Both the position numbers and the translations under genes were made by a program. Source: Bacterioplanoides sp965219715 (GTDB lineage Bacteria > Pseudomonadota > Gammaproteobacteria > Pseudomonadales > Oceanobacteraceae). From it: DNA of 64,000 nt. This document shows, one piece after another, positions 50,315 to 60,103 of the stretch. The notes beneath the pieces were generated by a model, which was not told the DNA's origin, did no database searches, and saw only the letters and a list, made by a program, of their open reading frames with translations. The stretch is taken from positions 4,340,001-4,404,000 of the forward strand of contig NZ_OZ244785.1 in assembly GCF_965219715.1 (NCBI RefSeq). The letters run 5' to 3'. Positions within the stretch are counted from its first letter, which is position 1. Each line of letters begins with the position of its first letter.

Positions 50315-51546
50315 ATCAGGTGCAACAAAAAAATATGGTGGTTGGCCTGGATATAGGGACATCAAAAATCGTAGCCATTGTTGGTGAAGTTGGTGAAGAC
50401 GGGCAAATTGATATTGTAGGTTTAGGGAGTTGTCCGAGTCATGGTCTGAAAAAGGGCGTTGTTGTTAATATTGACTCTACGGTGCAGTCGATTCGACGTG
50501 CGGTAGAAGAAGCTGAGTTGATGGCTGGCTGCCGTATTCATTCGGTGCATGCGGGGATTGCTGGCAGTCATATTCAATCAATGAATTCACACGGTATTGT
50601 TGCTGTACGTGATCGTGAGGTTACTCATACTGATATTGAACGAGTAATTGATGCTGCGCAGGCTGTAGCAATTCCACAGGATCAGCGAATTCTCCATGTA
50701 TTACCCCAGGAATATGTGGTCGATTTCCAGGAAGGTATTCGTGAACCCGTGGGTATGTCTGGTGTTCGTCTTGAAGCAAAAGTTCACCTGGTGACCGGCG
50801 CTGTTAATGCTGCACAGAATATTGAGCGCTGTATCGAACGCTGTGATTTGCAGGTTGATGACCTGGTGCTTGAACAATTAGCGTCGAGCTACTCCGTGCT
50901 AACGGATGATGAGCGCGAGCTGGGTGTTTGTATGGTCGATATTGGTGGTGGTACCACGGATATTGCTATTTTTATTGAGGGTGCGATTCGACATACCGCC
51001 GTTATTCCAATCGCTGGCGACCAGGTGACTAACGATATTGCGATGGCATTACGAACGCCAACTCAGCACGCAGAAAAAATAAAAATTAAATACGCATGTG
51101 CGTTAACACAGTTAGCTAAGGCTGACGAAACAATTAAGGTACCAAGTGTTGGTGACCGTCCGCCGCGTGATCTGTCGCGCCAGGCGTTAGCTGAAGTTGT
51201 TGAACCACGATATGACGAGTTATTTACTCTGATTCAGTCTGAGTTACGTCGCAGTGGTTTTGAAGATCTTGTGGCTGCCGGAATTGTATTAACGGGTGGC
51301 ACTGCAAAAATGGAAGGCGTAGTCGAACTGGCCGAAGAAATCTTCCATATGCCGGTAAGACTGGCGCGCCCGCATGGTGTTTCTGGCCTGCAAGATGTGA
51401 TTAATAACCCGATTTATTCAACATCCGTTGGCTTGCTGCTTCAGGCGGTAAAGCAGCAAGAAAATAAAGCGCTGAAAAAACTCGATGAAAATCAGGAAAA
51501 AAATGGTTTTTCACGCATAAAAGATTGGATTAAAGGCAACTTTTAA
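50311..51546 (+). CDS. ftsA: Cell-division protein FtsA
   Basis: FtsA is an actin-like ATPase that ties FtsZ filaments to the membrane. 'VVGLDIGTSKIVAIVGE' and 'GVCMVDIGGGTTDIAIF' are the phosphate-binding loops, and 'GIVLTGGTAKMEGV' is the adenosine motif. The C-terminal amphipathic helix ('FSRIKDWIKGNF') is the membrane anchor. ATG 50311 overlaps the ftsQ stop. Confidence 0.97.
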   Translation: MNQVQQKNMVVGLDIGTSKIVAIVGEVGEDGQIDIVGLGSCPSHGLKKGVVVNIDSTVQSIRRAVEEAELMAGCRIHSVHAGIAGSHIQSMNSHGIVAVRDREVTHTDIERVIDAAQAVAIPQDQRILHVLPQEYVVDFQEGIREPVGMSGVRLEAKVHLVTGAVNAAQNIERCIERCDLQVDDLVLEQLASSYSVLTDDERELGVCMVDIGGGTTDIAIFIEGAIRHTAVIPIAGDQVTNDIAMALRTPTQHAEKIKIKYACALTQLAKADETIKVPSVGDRPPRDLSRQALAEVVEPRYDELFTLIQSELRRSGFEDLVAAGIVLTGGTAKMEGVVELAEEIFHMPVRLARPHGVSGLQDVINNPIYSTSVGLLLQAVKQQENKALKKLDENQEKNGFSRIKDWIKGNF

Positions 51547-51585
51547 GATTAAATATTGATCGCGCGCGCGGAAGGAGATAAAGCG

Positions 51586-52770
51586 ATGTCTCAACAAAGA
51601 GAAGGGGATATGTTCGAATTAGCAGATGACTTACAGCAAAACGCCGTTATTAAAGTAATTGGCGTTGGCGGCGGCGGCGGTAACGCTGTGCAGCATATGG
51701 TGGATGGCCAGATCGACGGCGTCGATTTTATTTGTGCCAATACTGATGCTCAGGCCCTGCGTAACGTCAGTTCCCGTTCCATTATCCAGTTAGGTAATGG
51801 TTTGACCAAAGGTCTGGGTGCTGGTGCGAATCCGGAAGTTGGCCGTCAGGCTGCACTGGAAGATCGTGAACGTATCGCTGAAGCCTTAGATGGCGCTGAT
51901 ATGATTTTTATTACAGCTGGTATGGGTGGTGGCACCGGTACTGGTGGTGCGCCGGTAGTTGCTGAAGTAGCAAAGGAAATGGGTATTCTTACCGTTGCCG
52001 TTGTTACTAAGCCTTTCCCGTTTGAAGGTCGCAAACGTATGACGATTGCCGATCAAGGGTTAAAACAGCTGGCGGAGAATGTTGATTCCTTAATTACCAT
52101 CCCAAATGAGAAGCTGCTGTCCGTAATGGGAAGTGGTACAACCTTATTGGATGCCTTTAAAGAAGCGAACAATGTTCTTCAAGGTGCGGTTCAGGGTATC
52201 GCTGACCTGATTACTCGCCCGGGTATGATCAACGTCGACTTTGCTGACGTTCGTACAGTTATGTCCGAAATGGGACAGGCAATGATGGGTACTGGCGCTG
52301 CGAGCGGTGACAACCGTGCCCGCGAGGCTGCAGAAAAGGCAATTGGTAGCCCGTTACTGGAAGATATCGATTTACAGGGCGCCCGTGGCATCCTGGTAAA
52401 TGTAACCGCTGGTTTTGATTTGTCACTGGGTGAGTTCAGTGAAGTCGGTAGTGTTGTCGAAGAGTTTGCCTCCGATAATGCGACCGTTGTTGTTGGCACC
52501 GTGATGGACCCTGATCTGTCTGATGAGTTGCGTGTAACGGTCGTTGCTACAGGTCTTGGTCAGGAAGATGTCGCTGTTGCTCCAATGCCAACTGAAGCAA
52601 AAGTTGTTGTTGATAACACACCGCAACAAAAACCAGAGCGTGTGAATCCGATGGATCATCCTACAACGGTAGCGGCAGATATGAGCAATGCGGTTAAAAA
52701 GCCTGCTGCTGATATGGACTACGACAGCATTATGGATATCCCAACCTTCCTGCGCCGTCAGGCTGATTGA
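51586..52770 (+). CDS. ftsZ: Cell-division GTPase FtsZ
   Basis: FtsZ is the tubulin-like GTPase that builds the division ring. 'GVGGGGGNAVQHM' and the tubulin signature 'GMGGGTGTGGAPVVAEVAKE' are intact; the linker (about 320-375) is variable and Pro/Ala/Lys rich. The C-terminal peptide 'DYDSIMDIPTFLRRQAD' binds FtsA and ZipA. AAGGAG lies 8 nt before ATG 51586; the longer frame from 51556 runs through an unusual CG-repeat stretch and is not supported. Confidence 0.97.
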   Translation: MSQQREGDMFELADDLQQNAVIKVIGVGGGGGNAVQHMVDGQIDGVDFICANTDAQALRNVSSRSIIQLGNGLTKGLGAGANPEVGRQAALEDRERIAEALDGADMIFITAGMGGGTGTGGAPVVAEVAKEMGILTVAVVTKPFPFEGRKRMTIADQGLKQLAENVDSLITIPNEKLLSVMGSGTTLLDAFKEANNVLQGAVQGIADLITRPGMINVDFADVRTVMSEMGQAMMGTGAASGDNRAREAAEKAIGSPLLEDIDLQGARGILVNVTAGFDLSLGEFSEVGSVVEEFASDNATVVVGTVMDPDLSDELRVTVVATGLGQEDVAVAPMPTEAKVVVDNTPQQKPERVNPMDHPTTVAADMSNAVKKPAADMDYDSIMDIPTFLRRQAD

Positions 52771-52780
52771 GCCATAATGT

Positions 52781-52828
52781 AGCAAATTGCAAACAGCCTC
52801 TGGTAGCTTTGCAATTTGCTGTTATAAT
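52781..52828 (+). promoter_or_regulatory. Palindrome and extended -10 promoter upstream of lpxC
   Basis: A perfect 13-bp inverted repeat (AGCAAATTGCAAA / TTTGCAATTTGCT, loop 14 nt) directly abuts an extended -10, TGTTATAAT (52820-52828). Only the last base of the right arm, the T at 52820, is shared with the TG. A good -35 is not seen, as usual with TGn -10 promoters. It gives lpxC a promoter of its own within the cluster. Confidence 0.6.
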
Positions 52829-52882
52829 CCCGGCAATCGATAAATTGTTTAAAAATTGCCCAGCAATGGCAGGAATGTCCAG

Positions 52883-53791
52883 ATGATCCGACAGAGAACA
52901 CTCAAAAACACTATCCGCGCAACAGGCGTTGGTCTTCATTCAGGTGAAAAAGTTTACCTGACTCTGAAGCCTGCACCTGTAAATAGTGGCATTGTGTTCC
53001 GTCGTGTTGATCTGGACCCGGTTGTTGATATTCCGGCGAATGCGTTAAGTGTTGGCGAAACAACCTTATCCACAACTCTGGTTAAGGAACATGCAAAAGT
53101 TGATACTGTTGAACATTTGCTATCAGCGATGGCTGGTTTAGGTATTGATAATGCAATTGTCGAGCTGAGTGCGCAGGAAGTGCCAATTATGGATGGCAGT
53201 TCCGGTCCGTTCGTATTCCTCATCCAATCTGCTGGACTTGCAGAGCAAGAAGCTGCTAAGCGATTTATCCGTATTAAGCGTAAGATTGAAGTGCGTGAAG
53301 GTGACAAGGTTGCCTCTTTTGTTCCTTACGATGGGTTTAAAGTCAGTTTCGAAATCGATTTCGATCACCCGGTGCTCAAACAAAGCGTGCAGCGTGCAAG
53401 CCTCGACTTCTCATCCACTTCATATGTGAAAGAAGTTAGCCGTGCCCGTACTTTTGGTTTTACCAAAGATATAGAGTACATGCGCTCTAAGAACCTGGCT
53501 CTGGGCGGCAGCGTAAAGAACGCCATCGTTGTTGATGATTATCGTGTTCTTAATGAAGACGGTCTGCGTTACGACGATGAGTTTGTGAAGCACAAGATTC
53601 TTGATGCTGTAGGTGACCTTTACTTGTTGGGTCATAGCCTGATTGGCGAATTTGTTGGTTACAAATCTGGCCATGGGCTGAACAATCAGCTGTTACGTGA
53701 GTTATTACAGCAAGAGGATGCTTGGGAGTTTGTTGAGTTTGCGGAAGAAAGCGCGCCAATTTCCTATATGCGTCCAGCGGCAGCGGGTTAA
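52883..53791 (+). CDS. lpxC: UDP-3-O-acyl-GlcNAc deacetylase
   Basis: LpxC carries out the committed step of lipid A synthesis and is a zinc deacetylase. The N-terminal 'IRQRTLKNTIRATGVGLHSGEKVYL' (residues 2-26) and 'TVEHLLSAMAGLGIDN' (zinc His) are typical, with 'HKILDAVGDLYLLGHSLIGEFVGYKSGH' at 53590-53673 giving the other ligands. 302 residues is the family length. ATG 52883 has AGGAA upstream; the frame can extend to 52856 but without homology. Confidence 0.97.
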   Translation: MIRQRTLKNTIRATGVGLHSGEKVYLTLKPAPVNSGIVFRRVDLDPVVDIPANALSVGETTLSTTLVKEHAKVDTVEHLLSAMAGLGIDNAIVELSAQEVPIMDGSSGPFVFLIQSAGLAEQEAAKRFIRIKRKIEVREGDKVASFVPYDGFKVSFEIDFDHPVLKQSVQRASLDFSSTSYVKEVSRARTFGFTKDIEYMRSKNLALGGSVKNAIVVDDYRVLNEDGLRYDDEFVKHKILDAVGDLYLLGHSLIGEFVGYKSGHGLNNQLLRELLQQEDAWEFVEFAEESAPISYMRPAAAG

Positions 53792-53838
53792 TACAGGTTA
53801 ACCAAAGTTCACAGGATTCCATTGGAGAATCTATATAT

Positions 53839-53866
53839 AAAGGCCATACTTATATGGCCTTTGTTG
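53839..53866 (+). terminator. Weak terminator-like hairpin after lpxC
   Basis: A perfect 10-bp stem (AAAGGCCATA / TATGGCCTTT) with a CTTA loop is followed by a poor T run (TTGTTGTG). It may reduce, but probably not abolish, transcription out of the dcw cluster. Confidence 0.55.
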
Positions 53867-53961
53867 TGTCTGGGTGATTGAATCCCGGCCTGTTTGTAAA
53901 ATTATTGGTAAAAACATTAATAAATTAGTAGGGTAATCCCGAAAATTCTGAACCTGATCCT

Positions 53962-54912
53962 ATGAATATAATAATTGTCGGTCGTCGCCACGGAGAGTCT
54001 CGCACCTACACACTTAGCAATACGGCTAAGGCTGTGATGCTGGGGTTCTTGTTTGCGTTGCCGTTTGCTATGGGAGCATCAGGGTATTGGTTAGCAGAGC
54101 GTTTGGCAGATGAAGGTATTCTTGATCTGAATGCTGCAAAAGCCTGGGAACACGATTTGGACATGCAGCGTCAGGAGCTGCAGCAGATTCGCAAACAGAC
54201 TGACCAGGAGCTCGAAGCCCTGACACTCAAGTTAGCTGAACTGCAAACAAAATTATTACGGCTGGATGCTTTAGGTGAGCGTCTGGTTGATGTCGCCGAT
54301 TTACATGCTGAAGAATTTGATTTCACGGCATTACCTGCCGTTGGCGGTCCGGAAAATGGCGTTATTGGTGCTCAGGGTACGCTCGGGGAAGCGTATCAGT
54401 CTCCTGAAATCAGCAACGTTTTAGATAAGCTGGCCGAACGCATTGATAACCGTGAGCAGCAGCTCGAGGTTCTTGATGACCTGATGTCTGCCAACAAGTT
54501 AAGCTCAGATACCTTTGTTGCAGGACGTCCGATCACTAAAGGCTGGATGTCTTCGCGTTATGGCAAGCGTACAGACCCATTTACCGGGCGTTTGGCTTGG
54601 CACGCCGGAGTCGATTTTGCCGGTAAGATGGGGTCAGACATCGTTTCTGTTGCTTCAGGTGTTGTTACCTGGTCCGGCCCTCGTTATGGCTACGGTAAGC
54701 TGGTTGAAGTCAATCATGGGAATGGCTACAAGACCCGCTACGCACATTGTAAGGAACTCAATGTTAAAGTCGGTGAGGTTGTTCGTAAGGGCGACGTTAT
54801 CGCCTTGATGGGGAGTAGTGGTCGTTCCACTGGACCTCATGTTCATTTCGAAGTTTACAAAAACGGTCGCACCGTCGACCCGGCTTCCTACATTCATCGC
54901 AAACCGCGATGA
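53962..54912 (+). CDS. M23 family (LytM) peptidase, membrane-anchored
   Basis: One N-terminal span (about 25-48) is followed by a coiled coil (about 55-110) and a LytM/M23 domain (about 190-312). 'WHAGVDFAG' and 'GPHVHFEVYKNG' contain the zinc ligands (H-x3-D and H-x-H), so it should be catalytically active on peptidoglycan crosslinks. Its place between lpxC and secA, where E. coli has secM, is common in Pseudomonas relatives. The ATG at 53962 has no strong Shine-Dalgarno. A role in septal or envelope remodelling is an inference. Confidence 0.9.
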   Translation: MNIIIVGRRHGESRTYTLSNTAKAVMLGFLFALPFAMGASGYWLAERLADEGILDLNAAKAWEHDLDMQRQELQQIRKQTDQELEALTLKLAELQTKLLRLDALGERLVDVADLHAEEFDFTALPAVGGPENGVIGAQGTLGEAYQSPEISNVLDKLAERIDNREQQLEVLDDLMSANKLSSDTFVAGRPITKGWMSSRYGKRTDPFTGRLAWHAGVDFAGKMGSDIVSVASGVVTWSGPRYGYGKLVEVNHGNGYKTRYAHCKELNVKVGEVVRKGDVIALMGSSGRSTGPHVHFEVYKNGRTVDPASYIHRKPR

Positions 54913-55013
54913 AACTTCTGCTCAATACGCTTGTCATCATAGTGGGTTAACAGTAGCCTTTAGCACTGTTTCGGCCCTGCGCCAGTATTTTTTATTCGGA
55001 TAATCTTAAAACC

Positions 55014-57758
55014 ATGATCGGTAACCTGTTTCGCAAGATTTTCGGCAGCAAAAACAGCCGTGAACTTAAGCGCATGGGCAAAGTTGTAGCCCAGATAAAT
55101 GCCCTGGAAGAGGGCCTGAAATCCCTTTCTGACGACGAATTAAAAGCCAAAACAGCTGAGTTCAAACAGCGCGTTGCTGATGGTGAAGCATTAGACAAGC
55201 TGCTGCCGGAAGCTTTCGCTGTTTGTCGTGAAGCCTGTACCCGTGTGATGGAAATGCGTCACTTCGATGTGCAGATGATTGGTGGTATCACTCTGCATGA
55301 AGGCCGTATCGCTGAGATGCGTACGGGTGAAGGTAAAACTCTGGTAGCAACCCTGCCAAGTTATCTGAATGCGCTATCAGGCAAAGGCGTACATGTTGTT
55401 ACCGTGAACGATTACCTGGCGCGTCGAGATGCCGAGTGGAATCGACCATTGTTTGAATTCCTTGGCATGACTGTTGGTATCGTTGTGCCGGGTCAAAATC
55501 CGATCGAAAAGCGTGAGCAGTATCAGGCCGATATTGTTTACGGTACTAACAACGAGTTCGGTTTTGATTACCTGCGCGACAATATGGCCTTCTCGATGGA
55601 GGATAAGGCACAGCGTGATCTTAATTTTGCCATTGTCGACGAAGTAGACTCGATCCTGATTGATGAAGCGCGTACCCCTCTGATTATCTCTGGTCCGGCA
55701 GAAGACAGCTCTGCGCAGTATCGTGCAATCAATGAGCTGGTACCTAAGCTTCAGAAGGGCGAAGAAAACGAAGACGGTGGCCAGGCGGTTGCTACCGGCC
55801 ATTACATCGTTGATGAAAAGCAACGCTCGATCGAACTGACCGAAGAAGGTCATGAATACGTTGAAGAGTTGCTGACAGAAGCAGGCATTCTTAAAGAAGG
55901 CGAGAGCTTGTACGCAGCGGCTAACCTGACTTTGCTGCACCATGTGCATGCTGCCTTAAAAGCGCATGCGGTATACCAGAAGAACGTTGATTATATCGTT
56001 CAGCAAGGCCAGATTGTGATTGTTGATGAGCACACTGGCCGTACGATGCCAGGGCGTCGCTGGAGCGAAGGTTTACATCAGGCGGTTGAAGCTAAAGAAG
56101 GTGTGGAAATTCAGGCTGAGAGTCAAACGCTGGCATCAACTACCTTTCAGAATTACTTCCGCTTATACGGCAAGCTGGCTGGTATGACGGGTACTGCAGA
56201 TACCGAAGCATTTGAATTTCATCAGATTTATGCCCTGGATGTGGTTGTTATTCCAACCAACAAGCCGATTCAGCGTATCGACTTCAATGACGTTATCTAT
56301 GCAACTCAGCGTGAAAAATACGATGCTGTTGTAGAGGAAATTCGCGAAGTTATCGCCCAGAACCGACCGGTACTGGTGGGTACCGCGTCTATCGAATCTT
56401 CCGAGTATATTTCTCAGGTGCTGCAGCAGGCTAAGGTTGCTCACAACGTCCTGAATGCTAAAGAAAATGCTCGCGAAGCCCAGATTATCGCTGAAGCGGG
56501 TCGCCCGGGAGCGGTCACTATTGCGACTAATATGGCAGGTCGTGGTACCGATATTATGCTGGGTGGTAACTGGGAATCCGAAGTTGCGGCCCTCGAGAAT
56601 CCAACCGACAACCAGATTGCGGAAATCCGCGAAGACTGGCAAAAGCGCCATGACGATATCCTCGAAGCCGGTGGTTTGCATATCATTGGTACCGAGCGCC
56701 ATGAATCCCGTCGTATCGATAATCAGCTGCGTGGTCGTGCCGGCCGTCAGGGTGATGCGGGTTCCACACGTTTCTTCTTGTCTCTTGAAGACAACCTGAT
56801 GCGAATCTTCATGTCCGAGCGTATGCGCGGCATGATGCAGGCTTTGGGTATGAAGGACGGTGAATCCATCGAGCACAAGATGGTCACTAATGCGGTTGAA
56901 AAGGCGCAGCGTAAAGTTGAAGGCCGTAACTTCGATATCCGTAAGCAGTTGCTGGAATACGATGACGTCGCTAATGATCAGCGTCGTGTTGTTTACGAGC
57001 AGCGTAACGATCTGATGGCAATGGCGGATATTTCCGACGTTATTGCTAATGTTCGTAAGGACGTAGTTAACGAAGCCATCGATGGCTATATCGCACCACA
57101 AAGCCTTGAAGAGCAGTGGGATGTTGCGGGTCTGGAAGCGCATCTGAAATCTGAATTTGATATTGAGCAGCCAATTCAGGAATGGCTGGACAATGAGGAT
57201 AAGCTTTACGAAGAAACCCTGCGTGAGCGTATCCAGGAAAATATTCAGAAAGCTTATGAAGATAAAGAAGCTTCTGTTGGTTCTGAACCAATCCGTATGT
57301 TCGAAAAGCAGGTGATGCTGCAAATTCTCGATAATTTGTGGAAAGAACACCTGGCAACTATGGATCACCTGCGTCAGGGGATCCATCTGCGTGGTTATGG
57401 ACAGAAAAATCCGAAGCAGGAATATAAGCGTGAATCGTTTGAATTATTCCAGGAGCTGCTGAAAAACATTAAGCATGAAACCATTCGCGTGCTTTCTCAT
57501 GTGAAAGTGCGTGAGGAAGAAGAAGTGCGTGAAATGGAAGAGCAACGCCGTGCGCAGGCTGAAGCTCAGGCTAAGGCTGCAAGCTATCAGCATGACGAAG
57601 CTGCATCTGCAATTACCGGGGATCAACCTCAGGAAGCTGCGGAAGAACTCGAGGCTGCGCAGCCGTTTGTTCGTGACGGTGAAAAGGTGGGTCGTAACGA
57701 TCCTTGTCCGTGTGGCTCTGGTAAGAAATTTAAGCATTGTCACGGTAAGCTGAATTAA
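55014..57758 (+). CDS. secA: Preprotein translocase ATPase SecA
   Basis: SecA drives proteins through SecYEG. The 914-residue form has Walker A 'MRTGEGKTLVATL' (about residue 100), the Walker B 'VDEVDSILIDEARTPL', the second nucleotide domain ('GTERHESRRIDNQLRGRAGRQGD', 56689-56757) and a C-terminal zinc finger 'CPCGSGKKFKHCHG' (C-x-C-x8-C-H) that binds SecB. The linker is Gln/Glu/Ala-rich. It starts 101 bp after the M23 gene and ends at a terminator. Confidence 0.98.
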   Translation: MIGNLFRKIFGSKNSRELKRMGKVVAQINALEEGLKSLSDDELKAKTAEFKQRVADGEALDKLLPEAFAVCREACTRVMEMRHFDVQMIGGITLHEGRIAEMRTGEGKTLVATLPSYLNALSGKGVHVVTVNDYLARRDAEWNRPLFEFLGMTVGIVVPGQNPIEKREQYQADIVYGTNNEFGFDYLRDNMAFSMEDKAQRDLNFAIVDEVDSILIDEARTPLIISGPAEDSSAQYRAINELVPKLQKGEENEDGGQAVATGHYIVDEKQRSIELTEEGHEYVEELLTEAGILKEGESLYAAANLTLLHHVHAALKAHAVYQKNVDYIVQQGQIVIVDEHTGRTMPGRRWSEGLHQAVEAKEGVEIQAESQTLASTTFQNYFRLYGKLAGMTGTADTEAFEFHQIYALDVVVIPTNKPIQRIDFNDVIYATQREKYDAVVEEIREVIAQNRPVLVGTASIESSEYISQVLQQAKVAHNVLNAKENAREAQIIAEAGRPGAVTIATNMAGRGTDIMLGGNWESEVAALENPTDNQIAEIREDWQKRHDDILEAGGLHIIGTERHESRRIDNQLRGRAGRQGDAGSTRFFLSLEDNLMRIFMSERMRGMMQALGMKDGESIEHKMVTNAVEKAQRKVEGRNFDIRKQLLEYDDVANDQRRVVYEQRNDLMAMADISDVIANVRKDVVNEAIDGYIAPQSLEEQWDVAGLEAHLKSEFDIEQPIQEWLDNEDKLYEETLRERIQENIQKAYEDKEASVGSEPIRMFEKQVMLQILDNLWKEHLATMDHLRQGIHLRGYGQKNPKQEYKRESFELFQELLKNIKHETIRVLSHVKVREEEEVREMEEQRRAQAEAQAKAASYQHDEAASAITGDQPQEAAEELEAAQPFVRDGEKVGRNDPCPCGSGKKFKHCHGKLN

Positions 57759-57784
57759 ACATTTCGCTTTTCTGTGATTGATTA

Positions 57785-57817
57785 AAATATGCAGCCAACT
57801 GGCTGCATATTTGTTTT
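57785..57817 (+). terminator. Rho-independent terminator after secA
   Basis: A 12-bp stem (AAATATGCAGCC / GGCTGCATATTT) with an AACT loop is followed by a short T-rich tail (GTTTT). Confidence 0.85.
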
Positions 57818-57982
57818 GAAAGATAAGGATTAAAATAGCGATAGCTGTGATTTTCTGCCGCCGGATTGGACAGCACATTTATGTACTGGCGAACCCTGAG
57901 CAACACCCCGTTGTGGCTTTGAAAAATACAATTATCGTTATTTAAAAGCGCTGAAAATAAAAAGCGTATAAAGAGGTGAATG

Positions 57983-59200
57983 ATGGCTGTTAATTTCGAA
58001 GTATTTAAAGATTTTTGTGCGGTTGATGGAATTGAGTTGGGGATTACTCAAGCGGGTGTTCGTTACCAGAATCGCGATGATATGGTTTTGATTCAGTTAG
58101 CGGAAACTGCCGTTACAGCTGGGGTTTTTACACTTAATGCATTTTGCGCTGCCCCGGTTACGATCTGTAAGGATCACCTGGCTAAGACCAACCCACGCTA
58201 TTTATTAATTAATACCGGCAATGCAAATGCAGGCACCGGGCCTGATGGTTATCAGAATGCAATCGATAGCTGTAAGCTGGTTGCGCAAACAACAGGCTGT
58301 TCTGCTGAGCAGGTTTTACCATTTTCTACCGGCGTTATTGGCGAACCGCTTGATATGACGGCATTTGAGCGTGGTATCCCTGCAGCATTCTCTGACTTAA
58401 GCCGTGATAACTGGGAACGTGCAGCGTCAGGTATTATGACCACTGACACTTTGCCAAAAGGCTTTAGTACTCAATGTGAAATTTCGGGTGTGATGACAAC
58501 AATTACCGGAATTTCTAAGGGTGCAGGCATGATCATGCCCAATATGGCGACCATGTTAGGTTTTATTGCAACGGATGCCTCTGTAGATAAGTCAGTGTTA
58601 CAAACCTGGTGTAAGCAATTAGCTGATGCTTCCTTCAACCGCATTACTATTGATGGTGATACCTCTACCAATGACTCCTGTATGTTGATTGCAACAGGTA
58701 AGTCTCCTTTGGTCATCAGTGATGCAGATTCTGCTGAAGCGCAGCAATTATTTTCAGAATTAAAAAACGCATTTCAGGTACTGGCACAAGCGATTGTACG
58801 TGATGGAGAAGGTGCTACTAAATTTGTAACGGTCGAAGTATCAACCGCAGCCAGCCATAAAGAAGCGCTGGATGTTGCTTATACCGTTGCGCATTCCCCT
58901 TTGGTGAAAACTGCATTGTTCGCATCAGATGCTAACTGGGGTCGTATTCTTGCGGCGATTGGACGCAGTGGTGTCGAGAACTTTGATCTTGAGAAGGTTC
59001 AGATTTTTCTCGATGACGTTCAGATTGTTGAGAATGGCGGACGATGTGTCAGTTACACTGAAGAAGCTGGTTCGGCAATTTTTGCTAAAAGCGAATTTGC
59101 TATCCGTATCCAGTTAGGGCGTGGCGACATTGAAGAAACCCTGTGGACAACTGACTTATCTCACGAGTACGTATCGATTAATGCGGATTATCGCTCTTAA
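57983..59200 (+). CDS. argJ: Bifunctional ornithine acetyltransferase / N-acetylglutamate synthase
   Basis: ArgJ recycles the acetyl group in arginine synthesis: it transfers acetyl from N-acetylornithine to glutamate. The precursor self-cleaves before Thr in 'KGAGMIMPNMATML' (about residues 178-191), giving two chains. 'LLINTGNANAGTG' and 'TNDSCMLIATG' are family blocks, and the C-terminal 'YVSINADYRS' is the usual end. GAGG sits 6 nt before the ATG at 57983 and 3 nt before the ATG at 57980. The position between secA and mutT matches Pseudomonas. Confidence 0.97.
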   Translation: MAVNFEVFKDFCAVDGIELGITQAGVRYQNRDDMVLIQLAETAVTAGVFTLNAFCAAPVTICKDHLAKTNPRYLLINTGNANAGTGPDGYQNAIDSCKLVAQTTGCSAEQVLPFSTGVIGEPLDMTAFERGIPAAFSDLSRDNWERAASGIMTTDTLPKGFSTQCEISGVMTTITGISKGAGMIMPNMATMLGFIATDASVDKSVLQTWCKQLADASFNRITIDGDTSTNDSCMLIATGKSPLVISDADSAEAQQLFSELKNAFQVLAQAIVRDGEGATKFVTVEVSTAASHKEALDVAYTVAHSPLVKTALFASDANWGRILAAIGRSGVENFDLEKVQIFLDDVQIVENGGRCVSYTEEAGSAIFAKSEFAIRIQLGRGDIEETLWTTDLSHEYVSINADYRS

Positions 59201-59286
59201 TCACTGCGTTACTCATAGAGTATTTTGACTCATGCCGATAGTGATAATGTCGGATCGAAATTAATTAAGTATTGAATATTCGGATT

Positions 59287-59697
59287 ATGAAAGAAGTCCA
59301 TGTTGCTGTCGCGGTGGCTGTTGTTAACGATGCTGAAGTATTAATTGCCAAAAGACCGGATGACAAACATCAGGGCGGTTTATGGGAGTTCCCAGGCGGT
59401 AAAGTCGAAGATGGGGAAACCGTACCTGCTGCACTGGTGCGCGAGTTAGATGAAGAGGTGGCTCTGCCAACAGCTGAGTCTAATATGTCAGAGCTGATGC
59501 AGATTCCATTTGAGTATCCAGATAAAAAAGTATTTCTGGACGTCTACTGGGTGGAGGTTGGCATTAACGACGCTCTGTTAGCTCATGGTGCTGAGGGCCA
59601 GCAAGTGCGCTGGGTAAAAGCGCACGAGTTATCTGATTATCAGTTTCCGGAAGCAAACAAGCCGATTCTTGATGCCATTACAGCACGTCTGACTTAA
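59287..59697 (+). CDS. mutT: 8-oxo-dGTP diphosphatase MutT
   Basis: MutT hydrolyses 8-oxo-dGTP to prevent A-to-C changes during replication. The 136-residue Nudix protein has the full box G-x5-E-x7-R-E-x2-E-E ('GGKVEDGETVPAALVRELDEEV') and the MutT-type start 'VHVAVAVAVVNDAEVLIAKRP'. The ATG at 59287 is chosen over a TTG at 59272. It converges on the DUF6164 gene, with only 4 bp between stop codons and no terminator. Confidence 0.94.
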   Translation: MKEVHVAVAVAVVNDAEVLIAKRPDDKHQGGLWEFPGGKVEDGETVPAALVRELDEEVALPTAESNMSELMQIPFEYPDKKVFLDVYWVEVGINDALLAHGAEGQQVRWVKAHELSDYQFPEANKPILDAITARLT

Positions 59698-59701
59698 TCA
59701 A

Positions 59702-60067
59702 TTATTCGAAGATGGTTAAGAATGGCCAGAGCATGATTCCGAGGATGAATGCGATGGCCGCTCCAACTGCAATAAAATCCATCGGCCTTTCCCAGAGGCG
59801 CTGACGCCAGTCGGGAATTTCACCGTTCGCCAGTTTTTCTTCGAACTCCGCTCGCAGGTTGATCTGTCGTTGTTGCTGGCTGGTCAGTATCAGTTCCCGC
59901 GCAGCTTCAAACTGATCATTGTTCCGAACCCAGACAGCTGCCAGAGAAATTCCCCAGCGTCCGGCATTCGTCTCGTAATAATCCACATTGTGTTCATCCA
60001 GCAGTTCACGAATTTCATTCGCTTCTTCTTCGCTGACACCATTGAGCTTAAATAATAGTTTGGCCAT
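59702..60067 (-). CDS. DUF6164 family small membrane protein
   Basis: The 121-residue protein starts with a cytoplasmic domain ('MAKLLFKLNGVSEEEANEIRELLDEH', 60067-59990) and has a linker with charged helices ('FEAARELILTSQQQRQINLRAEFEEKL'), then a single C-terminal span (about 98-118). The N-terminal part looks like a small ferredoxin-like DUF2007/DUF6164 fold. Function unknown. ATG 60067 gives the family N-terminus; a longer frame upstream (60238) lies through a terminator-like hairpin and is rejected. Confidence 0.8.
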   Translation of the reverse strand: MAKLLFKLNGVSEEEANEIRELLDEHNVDYYETNAGRWGISLAAVWVRNNDQFEAARELILTSQQQRQINLRAEFEEKLANGEIPDWRQRLWERPMDFIAVGAAIAFILGIMLWPFLTIFE

Positions 60068-60103
60068 AACAGGTCTGATTGATTGTGGAGGCCCATTGTA
60101 AAC

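Noticed and set aside
56163..57386. A 407-codon open frame on the strand opposite secA
   Set aside because: It lies wholly inside a well-conserved secA, has a composition typical of antisense frames, no ribosome site and no recognisable domain.
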